DNA of 27,245 nucleotides from JALZDI01 sp965653225 (GCA_965653225.1 CBFGZI010000042.1:1-27245); one strand, 5' to 3'; shown: positions 14,345 through 23,034, counted from the first letter of the stretch. Numbers and translations: made by a program. Notes: generated by a model from the letters alone, not told the origin.

Positions 14345-16065
14345 GCACCCCGAACGGCCGACGCAGCTACGACCACTGGTTCGGCGAGCAGGGCCGGCAG
14401 GGCTTCATCCACCGGTCCTGGATGCGGGCGCAGGGCTTCTCCGACGAGGTGTTCGACGGGCGGCCGGTCATCGGCATCTGCAACACCTGGTCGGAGCTGA
14501 CCCCGTGCAACGCGCACCTGCGCCGGCTCGCGGAGTCGGTCAAGCGCGGCGTGTGGCAGGCCGGGGGCTTCCCCCTGGAGTTCCCGGTCATGTCCCTGGG
14601 CGAGACGATGCTGCGCCCGACCGCGATGCTGTTCCGCAACCTGCTCAGCATGGACGTGGAGGAGTCGCTGCGCGGCAACCCGGTCGACGCGACCGTACTG
14701 CTGACGGGCTGCGACAAGACCACGCCGGGCTCGGTCATGGGGGCGGCCAGCGTCGACCTGCCGACGATCGTGGTCACCGGCGGGCCGATGCTCAACGGCA
14801 AGTTCCGCGGCTGCGACATCGGGTCGGGCACGGCGGTGTGGCAGTTCACGCAGGACCTCAACGCCGGCCGCATGACACCCGAGGAGTACGCCGCCGCGGA
14901 GTCGGGCATGTCCCGCAGCAACGGCCACTGCATGACCATGGGCACCGCGTCGACGATGGCGTGCCTCACCGAGGCGCTTGGGCTCCAGCTCCCCGGTTCG
15001 GCGGCGGTACCCGCCGTCGACTCCCGCCGGTACGCCATCGCCCAGAACGCGGGCCGGCGGATCGTGGAGATGGTGCACGAGGGCACGCGGCTGTCCGACG
15101 TGGTCACCAAGGAGTCGTTCGTCAACGCCATCCGCACCAACGCCGCGATCGGCGGGTCCACCAACGCGGTCATCCACATGCTCGCGATCGCGGGAAGACT
15201 GGGGATCGACCTTACCCTCGACGAGATGGACCGCTGCTCCGACGTGCCGTGGCTGGTCGACCTGCAGCCGTCCGGGCGCTATCTGATGGAGGACTTCTAC
15301 TACGCCGGCGGGCTGCCCGCGGTGATGCGCGAGATCCTGCCGCTGCTGGAGGGCGATGCGGTCACCGTCAGCGGCAGGACGGTGCGCGAGAACGTGCAGG
15401 ACGCGCAGCGCACGCCCGGCACCGACGTCATCCGGTCCTACGACGAGCCGCTGGGCACCGGCGCGGGCACGGCCGTCCTGCGAGGCAACCTGGCGCCCGA
15501 CGGAGCCGTGATCAAGCAGTCGGCCGCCACGCCTCGGCTCTCGCGGCACCGCGGTCAGGCCCTCGTGTTCTCCAGCATCGAGGAGTACGACGTCGCAGTC
15601 GACGACCCCGACCTCGACGTCACCGCCGACTCGGTGCTGGTGCTGCAGAACGCCGGACCGCGCGGCTACCCGGGCATGCCCGAGGTCGGCAACATGACCA
15701 TCCCCCGCAAGCTCGCCGAGCAGGGCGTCGACGACATGGTGCGTATCTCCGACGCGCGCATGAGCGGCACCGCGTACGGCACCGTCGTGCTGCACGTCGC
15801 CCCCGAGTCGGCGGTGGGCGGGCCGCTGGCGCTGGTGCGCACCGGCGACTGGATCGACCTCGACGTCGAGGCCCGCACGCTGCACCTCGACGTCGACGAC
15901 GCGGAGCTCGAGCGGCGCCGGACGGACTGGCAGCCGGCGCCGGTCGGCAAGGAGCGCGGCTGGGAACGGCTCTACGTCGACCACGTGCTGCAGGCCGACC
16001 GTGGCTGCGACCTCGACTTCCTCGTGGGTCACAGCGGCTCGGCGGTCGCGAGACAGTCCCACTGA
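14341..16065 (+). CDS. IlvD/Edd-family sugar-acid dehydratase
   Basis: Iron-sulfur dehydratase of 574 residues, removing water from an aldonic acid to give the 2-keto-3-deoxy acid. The three cluster cysteines are C56 in SELTPCNAH, C124 in LTGCDKTTPG and C197 in SNGHCMTMGTAS; three ligands fit the [2Fe-2S] sugar-acid enzymes such as L-arabinonate and D-xylonate dehydratases. The late ARMSGTAYGTVVLHVAPES motif holds the putative catalytic serine and is typical for this branch. It is not a branched-chain amino-acid IlvD. The start at 14341 forms an ATGA overlap with the preceding stop. Substrate among pentonates/hexonates is undetermined. Confidence 0.92.
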   Translation: MSTPNGRRSYDHWFGEQGRQGFIHRSWMRAQGFSDEVFDGRPVIGICNTWSELTPCNAHLRRLAESVKRGVWQAGGFPLEFPVMSLGETMLRPTAMLFRNLLSMDVEESLRGNPVDATVLLTGCDKTTPGSVMGAASVDLPTIVVTGGPMLNGKFRGCDIGSGTAVWQFTQDLNAGRMTPEEYAAAESGMSRSNGHCMTMGTASTMACLTEALGLQLPGSAAVPAVDSRRYAIAQNAGRRIVEMVHEGTRLSDVVTKESFVNAIRTNAAIGGSTNAVIHMLAIAGRLGIDLTLDEMDRCSDVPWLVDLQPSGRYLMEDFYYAGGLPAVMREILPLLEGDAVTVSGRTVRENVQDAQRTPGTDVIRSYDEPLGTGAGTAVLRGNLAPDGAVIKQSAATPRLSRHRGQALVFSSIEEYDVAVDDPDLDVTADSVLVLQNAGPRGYPGMPEVGNMTIPRKLAEQGVDDMVRISDARMSGTAYGTVVLHVAPESAVGGPLALVRTGDWIDLDVEARTLHLDVDDAELERRRTDWQPAPVGKERGWERLYVDHVLQADRGCDLDFLVGHSGSAVARQSH

Positions 16066-16084
16066 CGGCAGAAGGGATCACCAC

Positions 16085-17455
16085 ATGACTGGCAACGGCA
16101 CGTCAGCGGTCGACCACGACGCGCGCAGAAGGTGGGGCCCGTTCGCGGCCGTGCAGGGCCTGCGCCCCGACGGCGAGGTGCCGCAGGTCTTCCCGGTGCG
16201 CCGCCACCACGCCCAGCTCCCCCGCGAGCCCGACGCATACACCGCCGCCCGGGCCGCGCTGCAGCCGCTGGCCGCGCGCGTCCACCGCGGCGACCGCATC
16301 GCGGTGACCGCGGGCAGCCGCGGCATCAGCGACATCGCGACTGTGGTGCGCGCGGCTGTGGACTGGCTCGCCGAGGCCGGTGCGCAGCCGTTCGTCGTAC
16401 CCGCGATGGGGTCGCACGGTGGCGCGACCGCCGAGGGCCAGCGGGAGGTGCTGGCAGGGCTCGGCATCACCGAGGAGACCATGGGAGCTCCCGTCAGAGC
16501 GACGATGGACACGGTGGTGCTCGGACACCTCGTTGACGGCACACCGGTGCATCACGACCGCGAGGTCGCCGAGGCAGACGGCGTACTGCTGGTCAACCGG
16601 GTGAAGCCGCACACCGACTTCCGCGGACCCGTCGAGAGCGGCCTGGCCAAGATCCTGGCCATCGGGCTGGGGAACCACCGCGGAGCGGCGACCATGCACG
16701 CCGGCGGCATCGCACCGCTCGGTGCGTGCGTCGTCGAGGCGGCGCGCACGATTATCGCGCGGGGCGGCGTGCTGGGCGGCCTGGCCATCCTGGAGAACGC
16801 GCACGAGCAGACCGCCGCCGTCGAGCTGCTCGGGGCGGACGGCATCGCCGGCCCGGAGGAGTCCGCGCTGCTCGACCGGGCCAGTGCGCTGCTGGGGAGG
16901 CTTCCGTTCGACGACCTCGACGTGCTCGTCGTCGACGAGATGGGCAAGGACAAGTCCGGCACCGGGATGGACACCAACGTGCTCGGGCGCTGCTGGGTGC
17001 CCAACGTGCCCGACTTCGAGACGCCCGACATCAACGTCGTCACCGTGCACCGGCTCAGTCCCGACTCGCACGGCAACGCCTCCGGGCTCGGCCTCGCCGA
17101 CGTGATGCCGCTCGCGCTGCTGGAGCAGATCGACATGCGGGCCAGCTACGTCAACGCGCTCACCTCGGGCGCCGGCGGTGCGCGCCGCTCGCGGATGCCG
17201 ATGGTGCTCGAGGACGACGAGGCGGCCGTCCTGGGCGCGATCGCGATGAGTGGCCGGCGTGACCACGCGCAGCTGCGCCTGGCCCGTATCCACGACACCC
17301 TCTCCACCAGCGCCCTCCTGGTCTCCGCAGCGCTGCTGGACGAGGTGGAGGGCCATCCCGAGCTCGAGGTGCTCGGTGAGCCCGTGCCGCTCGTGGAGGG
17401 CCGGACGCTGGGCGCGTGGCCCTCCGTCCTGACCCGTACGGAGGAGCGCGTATGA
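16085..17455 (+). CDS. LarA-family (DUF2088) racemase/epimerase homolog
   Basis: A 456-residue member of the lactate racemase (LarA) superfamily, whose characterised members use a nickel-pincer nucleotide to move hydride at C2 of 2-hydroxyacids. Visible motifs are VPAMGSHGGATAEGQ (H111), LLVNRVKPHTDFRGP (K174, H176) and SGLAKILAIGLGNHRG (K189); these correspond in position to the histidines and cofactor lysine of LarA, although the spacing differs from true lactate racemases. It sits between the IlvD dehydratase and a U32-like gene, so the substrate is likely an acid sugar rather than lactate. No larB, larC or larE cofactor genes are in the window. AGAAGGGA precedes the ATG at 16085. Confidence 0.8.
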   Translation: MTGNGTSAVDHDARRRWGPFAAVQGLRPDGEVPQVFPVRRHHAQLPREPDAYTAARAALQPLAARVHRGDRIAVTAGSRGISDIATVVRAAVDWLAEAGAQPFVVPAMGSHGGATAEGQREVLAGLGITEETMGAPVRATMDTVVLGHLVDGTPVHHDREVAEADGVLLVNRVKPHTDFRGPVESGLAKILAIGLGNHRGAATMHAGGIAPLGACVVEAARTIIARGGVLGGLAILENAHEQTAAVELLGADGIAGPEESALLDRASALLGRLPFDDLDVLVVDEMGKDKSGTGMDTNVLGRCWVPNVPDFETPDINVVTVHRLSPDSHGNASGLGLADVMPLALLEQIDMRASYVNALTSGAGGARRSRMPMVLEDDEAAVLGAIAMSGRRDHAQLRLARIHDTLSTSALLVSAALLDEVEGHPELEVLGEPVPLVEGRTLGAWPSVLTRTEERV

Positions 17456-18342
17456 ACCTGCACGAGAGCCGACGGCTGCTCGAGGAACTCGGGTATCCGC
17501 CGGTGGGACCGGACACCGCCTCGGCACGACAGTTCGACGACGGCTCGCCCTACCGCGTGGAGATCCCCAGCTGCGAGGGTCCTGCGGTGATGGAGGCGGT
17601 GCTCGCCGAGGCCGCCGAACGCAACGTGCGCGTGCACCGCGTCTCCCAGGGCAGCGGGGTCATGATGCTCACCGACGCGGAGATCGAGTCGATGGTCGCC
17701 CTCGGCGAGCGGCACGACGTCGAGGTCTGCCCGTTCCTCGGTCCGCGCGCGGCCTGGGACACCGGCGCGCTGGCGATGGTGTCGGCCGCCGTGGGCGGCG
17801 CCGCCCGCGGCAGCGCGGGCGTGGCCGCCTGCCTGTCCGACGCGTTCCGCGCCGTCCGTCTGGGCGTCCGCAGCCTGCTCGTCGGCGACCTCGGAGTGCT
17901 CGAGACCCTCGGCCGGCTCAAGCAGGCCGGCCGGCTGCCGGCCGACCTGGTGCTGAAGACGTCGGTGCTGATGCCACTGACGAATGCGCCCACCGCCGCG
18001 CTGTACGAACGCGCAGGCGCGACCAGCCTCAACGTGTCCACCGACCTCGACATCAGCACGCTCGCCGAGATCCGGCAGGCGACCACGTCGCCGATCGACA
18101 TGTACGTCGAGGTCCCCGACGACCAGGGCGGAAGCGTCCGCTTCTACGACGTGCCCGAGGTCGTGCGGGTGGCCGCGCCGGTCTACCTCAAGCTCGGCGT
18201 ACGAAACGCACCCAACATCTACCCCTGCGGCCAGCACCTGGCGGCCACGGCACAGGCTCTGGGCCGTGAGCGCGTGCGCCGGGCCGAGCTCGTGCTGCGG
18301 CTGCTGGCCGAGCAGAACAACAGGCTGGCGGCGTCGGCGTGA
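17452..18342 (+). CDS. U32-peptidase-like TIM-barrel protein, function unknown
   Basis: A 296-residue soluble protein. The strand pattern (RVHRVSQGSGVMML, VEVCPFLGPR, SLLVGDLGVLE, LVLKTSVLMPLTNAP, ATSLNVSTDLDISTLAEIR, IDMYVEVPDD, PVYLKLGV) indicates a TIM barrel like those of the U32 peptidase/COG0826 group. The AGATSLNVSTDLDI segment is where such barrels bind ligand. The assignment is weak, and I see no peptidase catalytic residues. The start overlaps the LarA-homolog stop (ATGA) and its own stop overlaps the glcD start, so it is tightly coupled and probably works on the same compound as the LarA homolog. A sugar-acid isomerase or aldolase cannot be excluded. Confidence 0.5.
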   Translation: MNLHESRRLLEELGYPPVGPDTASARQFDDGSPYRVEIPSCEGPAVMEAVLAEAAERNVRVHRVSQGSGVMMLTDAEIESMVALGERHDVEVCPFLGPRAAWDTGALAMVSAAVGGAARGSAGVAACLSDAFRAVRLGVRSLLVGDLGVLETLGRLKQAGRLPADLVLKTSVLMPLTNAPTAALYERAGATSLNVSTDLDISTLAEIRQATTSPIDMYVEVPDDQGGSVRFYDVPEVVRVAAPVYLKLGVRNAPNIYPCGQHLAATAQALGRERVRRAELVLRLLAEQNNRLAASA

Positions 18343-19787
18343 CCACGGCAGCCGACAAGCTCGTCGCGCGGCTGCGCGAGGCGCTCGGCGACGGCGCGGT
18401 CGTGACCGACCACGACGTGCTCGACACCGCTCGCCACGACATGGCGAAGTTCTGCCCCGCGGGCAGCCCGCTCGCGCTCGTGCGCCCCGCCGACACCGCG
18501 CAGGTGCAGGAGGTCGTACGCGCCGCCGCCGAGCACGGGGTGCCACTGGTCACGCAGGGAGCACGAACCGGGCTCGCGGGTGCGGCGAACGCGGTCGACG
18601 GGTGCCTGCTGCTGTCGACGTCGCGGATGAACCGGGTCCTCGAGGTGAGCGCGGACGACCAGGTCGCGGTGGTGCAGCCGGGCGTGGTCAACGCGGTGCT
18701 GTCCCGCGCCGTGGCCGAGGCGGGACTGTTCTACCCGCCCGACCCGTCGTCGTGGGAGGAGTCCACGATCGGCGGCAACGTCGCCACCAACGCCGGCGGG
18801 CTGTGCTGTGTGAAGTACGGCGTCACCGCCGACTTCGTCCGCGGGCTGGAGGCGGTGCTCGGCACCGGCGAGGTGCTGCGTACCGGACGACGCACCGCCA
18901 AGGGCGTCGCCGGCTACGACCTCACCCGGCTGCTGGTCGGCTCCGAGGGCACGCTGGGCGTCATCACCGAGGTGACGCTTGCGCTCGAGCCCGCGCCGGA
19001 GGCCTCGCTCACCGCCGCCGCCACCTTCGCCAGCGGCCGCAGCGCGCTGGAGGCGGCCGCGCGGATCATGTCGGCCGGGCTGCGGCCGTCGCTGCTGGAG
19101 TTCATCGACGGGACCACGGCACGTGCGCTGCAGGCCTACCGCGACATGGGGCTGCCCGCCGACGTCGACGGGCTGCTGCTGGCCCAGTCCGACCGCGGCC
19201 CGCGCGCCAGCGAGGACGTCGAGGCGATCGCGAGCATCTGCCGGGACGCGGGTGCGGTCGACGTCGCCACCGCGTCCGACATCGAGGAGTCGCGCATGCT
19301 GCTGGAGGCGCGGCGGCTGGTCAACGCCGCGCTGGAGAGCCTCGGCACCACGCTCGTCGACGATGTGGCGGTGCCGCTGAGCCGGCTGCCCGACCTGATC
19401 GACGGCGTGGGCCGCATCGCCGCCGACCACGACGTCACGATCTGCATCCCCGGACACGTCGGCGACGGCAACATGCACCCCACGGTGGTGTTCGACAAGC
19501 ACGACCCGCAGGCACAGGAACGCGCGGTCGAGGCGTTCGAGGCCGTCATGCAGCTCGGCCTCGGTCTCGGCGGGACGATCACCGGCGAGCACGGCGTCGG
19601 ACTGCTGAAGCGACCCTTCCTGGAGACCGAGCTCGGACCCGTGAGCTTGTCGTTACATCGACGACTGCGGGAGCTGTTCGACCCGCAGGGCATCCTCAAC
19701 CCGGGGAAGGTCGTCGCCGCAGAGACACCGCGCGGCCAGGACGCGGTCTCCGAGGCTGCGGCTGACATGGTCCGCCCGACGACATGA
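18339..19787 (+). CDS. GlcD-type FAD-linked 2-hydroxyacid oxidase/dehydrogenase
   Basis: Flavoprotein of 482 residues of the vanillyl-alcohol-oxidase superfamily. The FAD pyrophosphate loop is VTQGARTGLAG (71-81), followed by STIGGNVATNAGG. The C-terminal cap has GHVGDGNMHP and TGEHGVG, the metal/substrate histidine motifs of glycolate and D-lactate dehydrogenases, and the ILNPGK ending. It would oxidise a 2-hydroxyacid to the 2-keto acid. Its partner subunits (glcE, glcF) are absent, so it resembles single-subunit D-2-hydroxyacid dehydrogenases. The GTG start overlaps the previous stop (GTGA), and its stop overlaps the kinase start. With the LarA homolog upstream, C2 epimerisation followed by oxidation is an attractive idea. 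Confidence 0.9.
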   Translation: MTTAADKLVARLREALGDGAVVTDHDVLDTARHDMAKFCPAGSPLALVRPADTAQVQEVVRAAAEHGVPLVTQGARTGLAGAANAVDGCLLLSTSRMNRVLEVSADDQVAVVQPGVVNAVLSRAVAEAGLFYPPDPSSWEESTIGGNVATNAGGLCCVKYGVTADFVRGLEAVLGTGEVLRTGRRTAKGVAGYDLTRLLVGSEGTLGVITEVTLALEPAPEASLTAAATFASGRSALEAAARIMSAGLRPSLLEFIDGTTARALQAYRDMGLPADVDGLLLAQSDRGPRASEDVEAIASICRDAGAVDVATASDIEESRMLLEARRLVNAALESLGTTLVDDVAVPLSRLPDLIDGVGRIAADHDVTICIPGHVGDGNMHPTVVFDKHDPQAQERAVEAFEAVMQLGLGLGGTITGEHGVGLLKRPFLETELGPVSLSLHRRLRELFDPQGILNPGKVVAAETPRGQDAVSEAAADMVRPTT

Positions 19788-21124
19788 GCCAGGTCACGAG
19801 CACGCGGGTCCTCGTCGTCGCCGACGACCTGACCGGGGCCAACGCAGCGGCGGCCGGCTTCTCCCGAGCCGGTCTCCGCGCGGTGACCGTGGGTCTCGGT
19901 CGACGCTGGGATGCCGTGGCAGAGTTCCACGGCCGTTTCGATGTCGTCGCGGTGACGACTGAGACCCGGCACGAACCACCCGCCGATGTCGTGGAGGCCG
20001 TCACCGCCATCGTCGCCTCCGGCTGGCCCGTCGACCTGGTGTGCTGCCGGATCGACACGACGCTGCGCGGCAACGTGGGGGTTGCCGCCCAGGCGGTGCT
20101 GCGTGCGGTCTCCCAGCAGTCCGGCCGTCGCTGCGTGGGCCTGTGCGCCCCCGCTCATCCCTCGGCCGGACGGTGCACCGTCGACGGCTACCAGCTGCTG
20201 AACGGCACCCGCCTCGAGGCCACCGAGCTGGCCCGCGACCCGCGCTCTCCCGTGCGGACGTCCTCGGTCGCTGAGGTGCTCGGCACCGGTACGTCGCTCA
20301 CCACCGCCCACGTGCCGCTGTCGGCGGTCACCGGTGGCGGCGAAGGGCTGCAGCAGGCGCTGCGTGACGCGGTCGGCACGCGCGCCGACGTGGTCGTCGT
20401 CGACGCGATGACCGAGGCCCATCTCGACGATGTTGCCGCTGCCGCCGCCGCGGTCGTGTCCGGCCAGGACTTCGACTGGGTCGGCATCGACCCGGGGCCC
20501 GCATCGGCCGCGCTCGCGTCCGCTCTCGGCGTCCGGGGGCGCGGCCAGGAGGGCCCGCTGCTGGCGGTGTCGGGCTCGGCCACCGACCTGACCCGCACCC
20601 AGCTGCAGGCGCTGGTCGAGACGCACCCGACCAGGGTCGTGCGCCCGACCCCGTCGGGCACCTCGTGTGTCCCCGACGTCGACGCGACCGCCGCGGACCT
20701 GGCCAAGGCCGTCGACGCGGCTAGCGCCGGCGAGGTCGTGCTGCTGGCCACCGCGCTGACCGCGGACGACGTCGTCTCGCTCGGCTCCGGTGACGGCGCC
20801 GCCCTGGCGTACGCGCTCGGGCAGGTCACGCGCCGGATCATGGAGGACTGCGTGGTCGGCGGGCTGTACACGACGGGCGGGGACGTGACCGCCGCGGTCC
20901 TCGACGCACTCGGTGCGCGTGGCCTCGAGGTCGAGGAGGAGGTGCTTCCGCTCGCGGTCGCGGGCGCGATCGTGGACGGGCCGTGGTCGGGCGTGCCGAT
21001 CGTGACCAAGGGCGGACTCGTGGGCGACGACCGGGCGGCGGTCGTGTGCATCGCGCAGCTGGCCCGAACCGCTGCCGCGCACGCACGGCGGGTGCAGGCG
21101 GCGGCGCCGCCCTCCCCCGCGTGA
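19784..21124 (+). CDS. Four-carbon acid sugar kinase (DUF1537/OtnK family)
   Basis: ATP-dependent kinase of 446 residues that in characterised members phosphorylates threonate, erythronate or 3-oxo-tetronates at the 4-OH. The N-terminal sugar-binding domain begins VLVVADDLTGANAAAAGF with D14-D15 as expected, and includes CRIDTTLRGN. The C-terminal nucleotide-binding domain carries LAVSGSATDLTRTQL, GLYTTGGDVTAAVLDALG and PIVTKGGLVGD. Length is normal. It starts in an ATGA overlap with glcD. Together with the PdxA2-type gene next door it forms the known pair for C4 acid-sugar breakdown to dihydroxyacetone phosphate. Confidence 0.92.
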   Translation: MSQVTSTRVLVVADDLTGANAAAAGFSRAGLRAVTVGLGRRWDAVAEFHGRFDVVAVTTETRHEPPADVVEAVTAIVASGWPVDLVCCRIDTTLRGNVGVAAQAVLRAVSQQSGRRCVGLCAPAHPSAGRCTVDGYQLLNGTRLEATELARDPRSPVRTSSVAEVLGTGTSLTTAHVPLSAVTGGGEGLQQALRDAVGTRADVVVVDAMTEAHLDDVAAAAAAVVSGQDFDWVGIDPGPASAALASALGVRGRGQEGPLLAVSGSATDLTRTQLQALVETHPTRVVRPTPSGTSCVPDVDATAADLAKAVDAASAGEVVLLATALTADDVVSLGSGDGAALAYALGQVTRRIMEDCVVGGLYTTGGDVTAAVLDALGARGLEVEEEVLPLAVAGAIVDGPWSGVPIVTKGGLVGDDRAAVVCIAQLARTAAAHARRVQAAAPPSPA

Positions 21125-21188
21125 CGCCGCTCGCGCCCCACAGCCCAGACTGGCAACGAACCGAAGAGACGAGCACGAGGAGCCACCG

Positions 21189-22232
21189 ATGACCCGCCCC
21201 GTACTGGCCGTGACCCTCGGCGACCCTGTCGGCATCGGTCCGGAGATCACCGCGATGACCCTGGCCGAGTACGCCGGCGACGACAGCCACCACGGTGTCG
21301 CCGTCGGCGACGCCGCCGCGCTGCGTCGTGCGGTGGCCGCCTGCGGTCTCGACGTCGAGGTACGCGAGGTGACCGCGTTCGACGCTCCCCCGGCCGGCGA
21401 GGGTGTGATCGACGTGCTCGACATCGGCGTGCTCGGTGACGACGTGCCGGCATGGGGCGAGGTGGACGCACGCGCCGGGCGTGCCGCGGTGACCGCGATC
21501 GAGGTCGCGACGAAGGCGGCGATGGACCGGCAGGTCAGCGGGATCGTCACCGGGCCGATCAACAAGGAGGCCATCTGGGCGGCCGGCAGCAAGCACCTCG
21601 GCCACACCGAGATGCTGGGCGAGCTGACCGGGGTGACACGGCAGGACACCATGTTCGTGGTGCGCAACACCGAGAAGCCCGGTCACCACCTGAAGGTCTT
21701 CTTCACCACCCGGCACGTGTCCCTGCGCAAGGCGCTGGACCAGATCACCCGGGAACGGGTTGGCGAGTCGATCCGCGGTGCGCTGACCGCGCTGCGGGTG
21801 TTCGGCACCGGGTCACCGCGGCTCGCGGTCGCCGCGGTCAACCCGCACGGCGGGGAGAACGGCGCGTTCGGCGACGAGGAGATCGAGCACGTCGGTCCGG
21901 CGTGCGACGACGCCCGAGCCGAGGGCCTCGATGTCGCCGGACCGGTGCCCGCGGACTCTGTCTTCCACCAAGGCCTGGTCGGCAGGTACGACGGCGTGCT
22001 GTCGCAGTACCACGACCAGGGACACATCGCGGCGAAGACCTACGACTTCGACGGCACCATCTCGGTCACCGTCGGGCTGCCGGTGCTGCGTACGTCGGTC
22101 GACCACGGCACCGCGTTCGACATCGCGGGCACCGGCAAGGCCGACCCGGGCACGATGCGCTCGGCATACCTGGCGGGTGTGGAGTACAGCCCGTTCGTCC
22201 CGGCGATCCGTGAGGCGTACGGCAACGGCTGA
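21189..22232 (+). CDS. pdxA2: PdxA2-type 4-phospho-tetronate dehydrogenase
   Basis: NAD-dependent metal enzyme of 347 residues in the PdxA family. Its N-terminus TLGDPVGIGPEI is diagnostic; metal-site histidines are H176 (TTRHVSL), H275 (YHDQGH) and H306 (DHGTAFD); PINKEA and SKHLGHTEML bind substrate. PdxA proper acts in vitamin B6 synthesis. Copies next to a DUF1537 kinase instead oxidise 4-phospho-threonate or 4-phospho-erythronate, with decarboxylation to dihydroxyacetone phosphate, so that role is preferred. A GAGGAG ribosome site precedes the ATG. A 64-base gap follows the kinase gene; the last gene of the rightward cluster. Confidence 0.9.
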   Translation: MTRPVLAVTLGDPVGIGPEITAMTLAEYAGDDSHHGVAVGDAAALRRAVAACGLDVEVREVTAFDAPPAGEGVIDVLDIGVLGDDVPAWGEVDARAGRAAVTAIEVATKAAMDRQVSGIVTGPINKEAIWAAGSKHLGHTEMLGELTGVTRQDTMFVVRNTEKPGHHLKVFFTTRHVSLRKALDQITRERVGESIRGALTALRVFGTGSPRLAVAAVNPHGGENGAFGDEEIEHVGPACDDARAEGLDVAGPVPADSVFHQGLVGRYDGVLSQYHDQGHIAAKTYDFDGTISVTVGLPVLRTSVDHGTAFDIAGTGKADPGTMRSAYLAGVEYSPFVPAIREAYGNG

Positions 22233-22246
22233 GCGGTCCGCGGCAG

Positions 22247-22894
22247 CTAGCGAGCCGGCCGCCGGACGCTCTCGACCAGTGGGCCGACACCCTCGGCCAG
22301 CAGCGCGGCGCCGATGCCCGCACCGAGAGCTCCGGCGGCGAGCAGCCGCGGCGCGAGCTCGGCGGTGACCCCGCCGGTCCCGATGACACGCAGCTCGGGG
22401 AACGGCCCGGCGATCGCGGACACCCACTCCGGGCCCAGGACACTGGACGGGAACGCCTTCACGGTGGTGACGCCCATCCTGATGGCTTGGCCGACCTCGG
22501 TGGGCGAGAAGACCCCGGGCAGCATCGGGATGCCCTGCTGGTCGGCCGCCCGTACGGTGTCCTCGGCGAGGTCGGGCGCGACGGCGAACGACGCGCCCGC
22601 GTCGACCGCCGTGCGCAGCCGTTCCGGTGTCGTCACGGTGCCCGCTCCGACAGGTGAGCGTCCACCAGCCGCCTCGACCACCGCGCGCAGGGCTTCGACG
22701 CCCTCGGGGCGCTCCACGGTGACCTCCACGAGCCGGATGCCGTGGTCCCAGCACTCGTGGGCGATCGCGACGGCCTCGTCGGGCTCCACGTGACGCATGA
22801 TCGCCACCAGCGGGACCTCCTGCAGGGCGTCGGTGAAGAAGTCGGTCCACTCCGCTATCGGTCGCTTCGCCTGCAGGACGTGCGTCTCACTCAT
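22247..22894 (-). CDS. eda: KDPG/KHG aldolase-family protein
   Basis: Class I aldolase of 215 residues which would cleave a 2-keto-3-deoxy (phospho) acid to pyruvate and an aldehyde. The Schiff-base lysine is K146 in TTVKAFPSS, the catalytic glutamate is E57 in LVEVTVE, and the substrate loops are GAGTV (83-87), PGVFSP (126-131) and IGTGGV (171-176). R34 in AIMRH is also conserved. It converges on pdxA2 with 14 bases between stops. AGGGAG lies just before the ATG. The gene is monocistronic as far as can be seen, perhaps with a short upstream frame. Confidence 0.92.
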   Translation of the reverse strand: MSETHVLQAKRPIAEWTDFFTDALQEVPLVAIMRHVEPDEAVAIAHECWDHGIRLVEVTVERPEGVEALRAVVEAAGGRSPVGAGTVTTPERLRTAVDAGASFAVAPDLAEDTVRAADQQGIPMLPGVFSPTEVGQAIRMGVTTVKAFPSSVLGPEWVSAIAGPFPELRVIGTGGVTAELAPRLLAAGALGAGIGAALLAEGVGPLVESVRRPAR

Positions 22895-22995
22895 CAGTGG
22901 CTCCCTGTCTCGTGAACGGCCAGCGCCTCGTGATCGGTCAGCGCCTCCCCATCGTGCAGCAGGTCACCGCTGGGCCGCACACCCCTACGTCTCAC
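22894..22995 (-). CDS. Possible 33-residue upstream frame coupled to eda
   Basis: A leftward frame starts at a GTG (22993-22995), begins RRRGVRPSGDLL after it, and stops at TGA 22894-22896, overlapping the eda ATG by one base (TGATG). The overlap would allow translational coupling. No ribosome site is visible and no family is recognised; much of it is written over an 18-bp tandem repeat. It may be only the tail of an accidental frame running opposite the XdhC-like gene. Confidence 0.18.
   Translation of the reverse strand: MRRRGVRPSGDLLHDGEALTDHEALAVHETGSH
22912..22947. repeat. Tandem 18-bp direct repeat upstream of eda
   Basis: GTGAACGGCCAGCGCCTC (22912-22929) is followed without spacer by GTGATCGGTCAGCGCCTC (22930-22947), 16 of 18 bases identical. 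It lies between the divergent starts of eda and the XdhC-like gene, so it may be a paired protein-binding site, or a chance duplication. Confidence 0.6.
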
Positions 22996-23034
22996 GACAC
23001 TGACACCGGGCTCGGATCCTGGCAGGCTGAACGG

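Noticed and set aside
13531..16062. 843-codon open frame on the - strand
   Set aside because: It lies antisense to the semialdehyde dehydrogenase and IlvD genes, and its translation is rich in H, R, D and V without family motifs, as expected from the reverse of GC-rich codons.
21125..21188. Separate promoter for pdxA2
   Set aside because: The 64-base gap shows a ribosome site but no convincing -10/-35 pair; the ACCGAAGAGAC shared with the uxaA leader is short and may be chance.
19136..21670. 844-codon open frame on the - strand
   Set aside because: Antisense to glcD, the DUF1537 kinase and pdxA2; low-complexity S/T/R-rich translation with no domain.
23000..23030. Leaderless promoter of the XdhC-like gene (TGACAC ... 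CAGGCT)
   Set aside because: Spacing is acceptable but the -10 lacks the leading T and final pattern is weak, so it was not listed as a feature.
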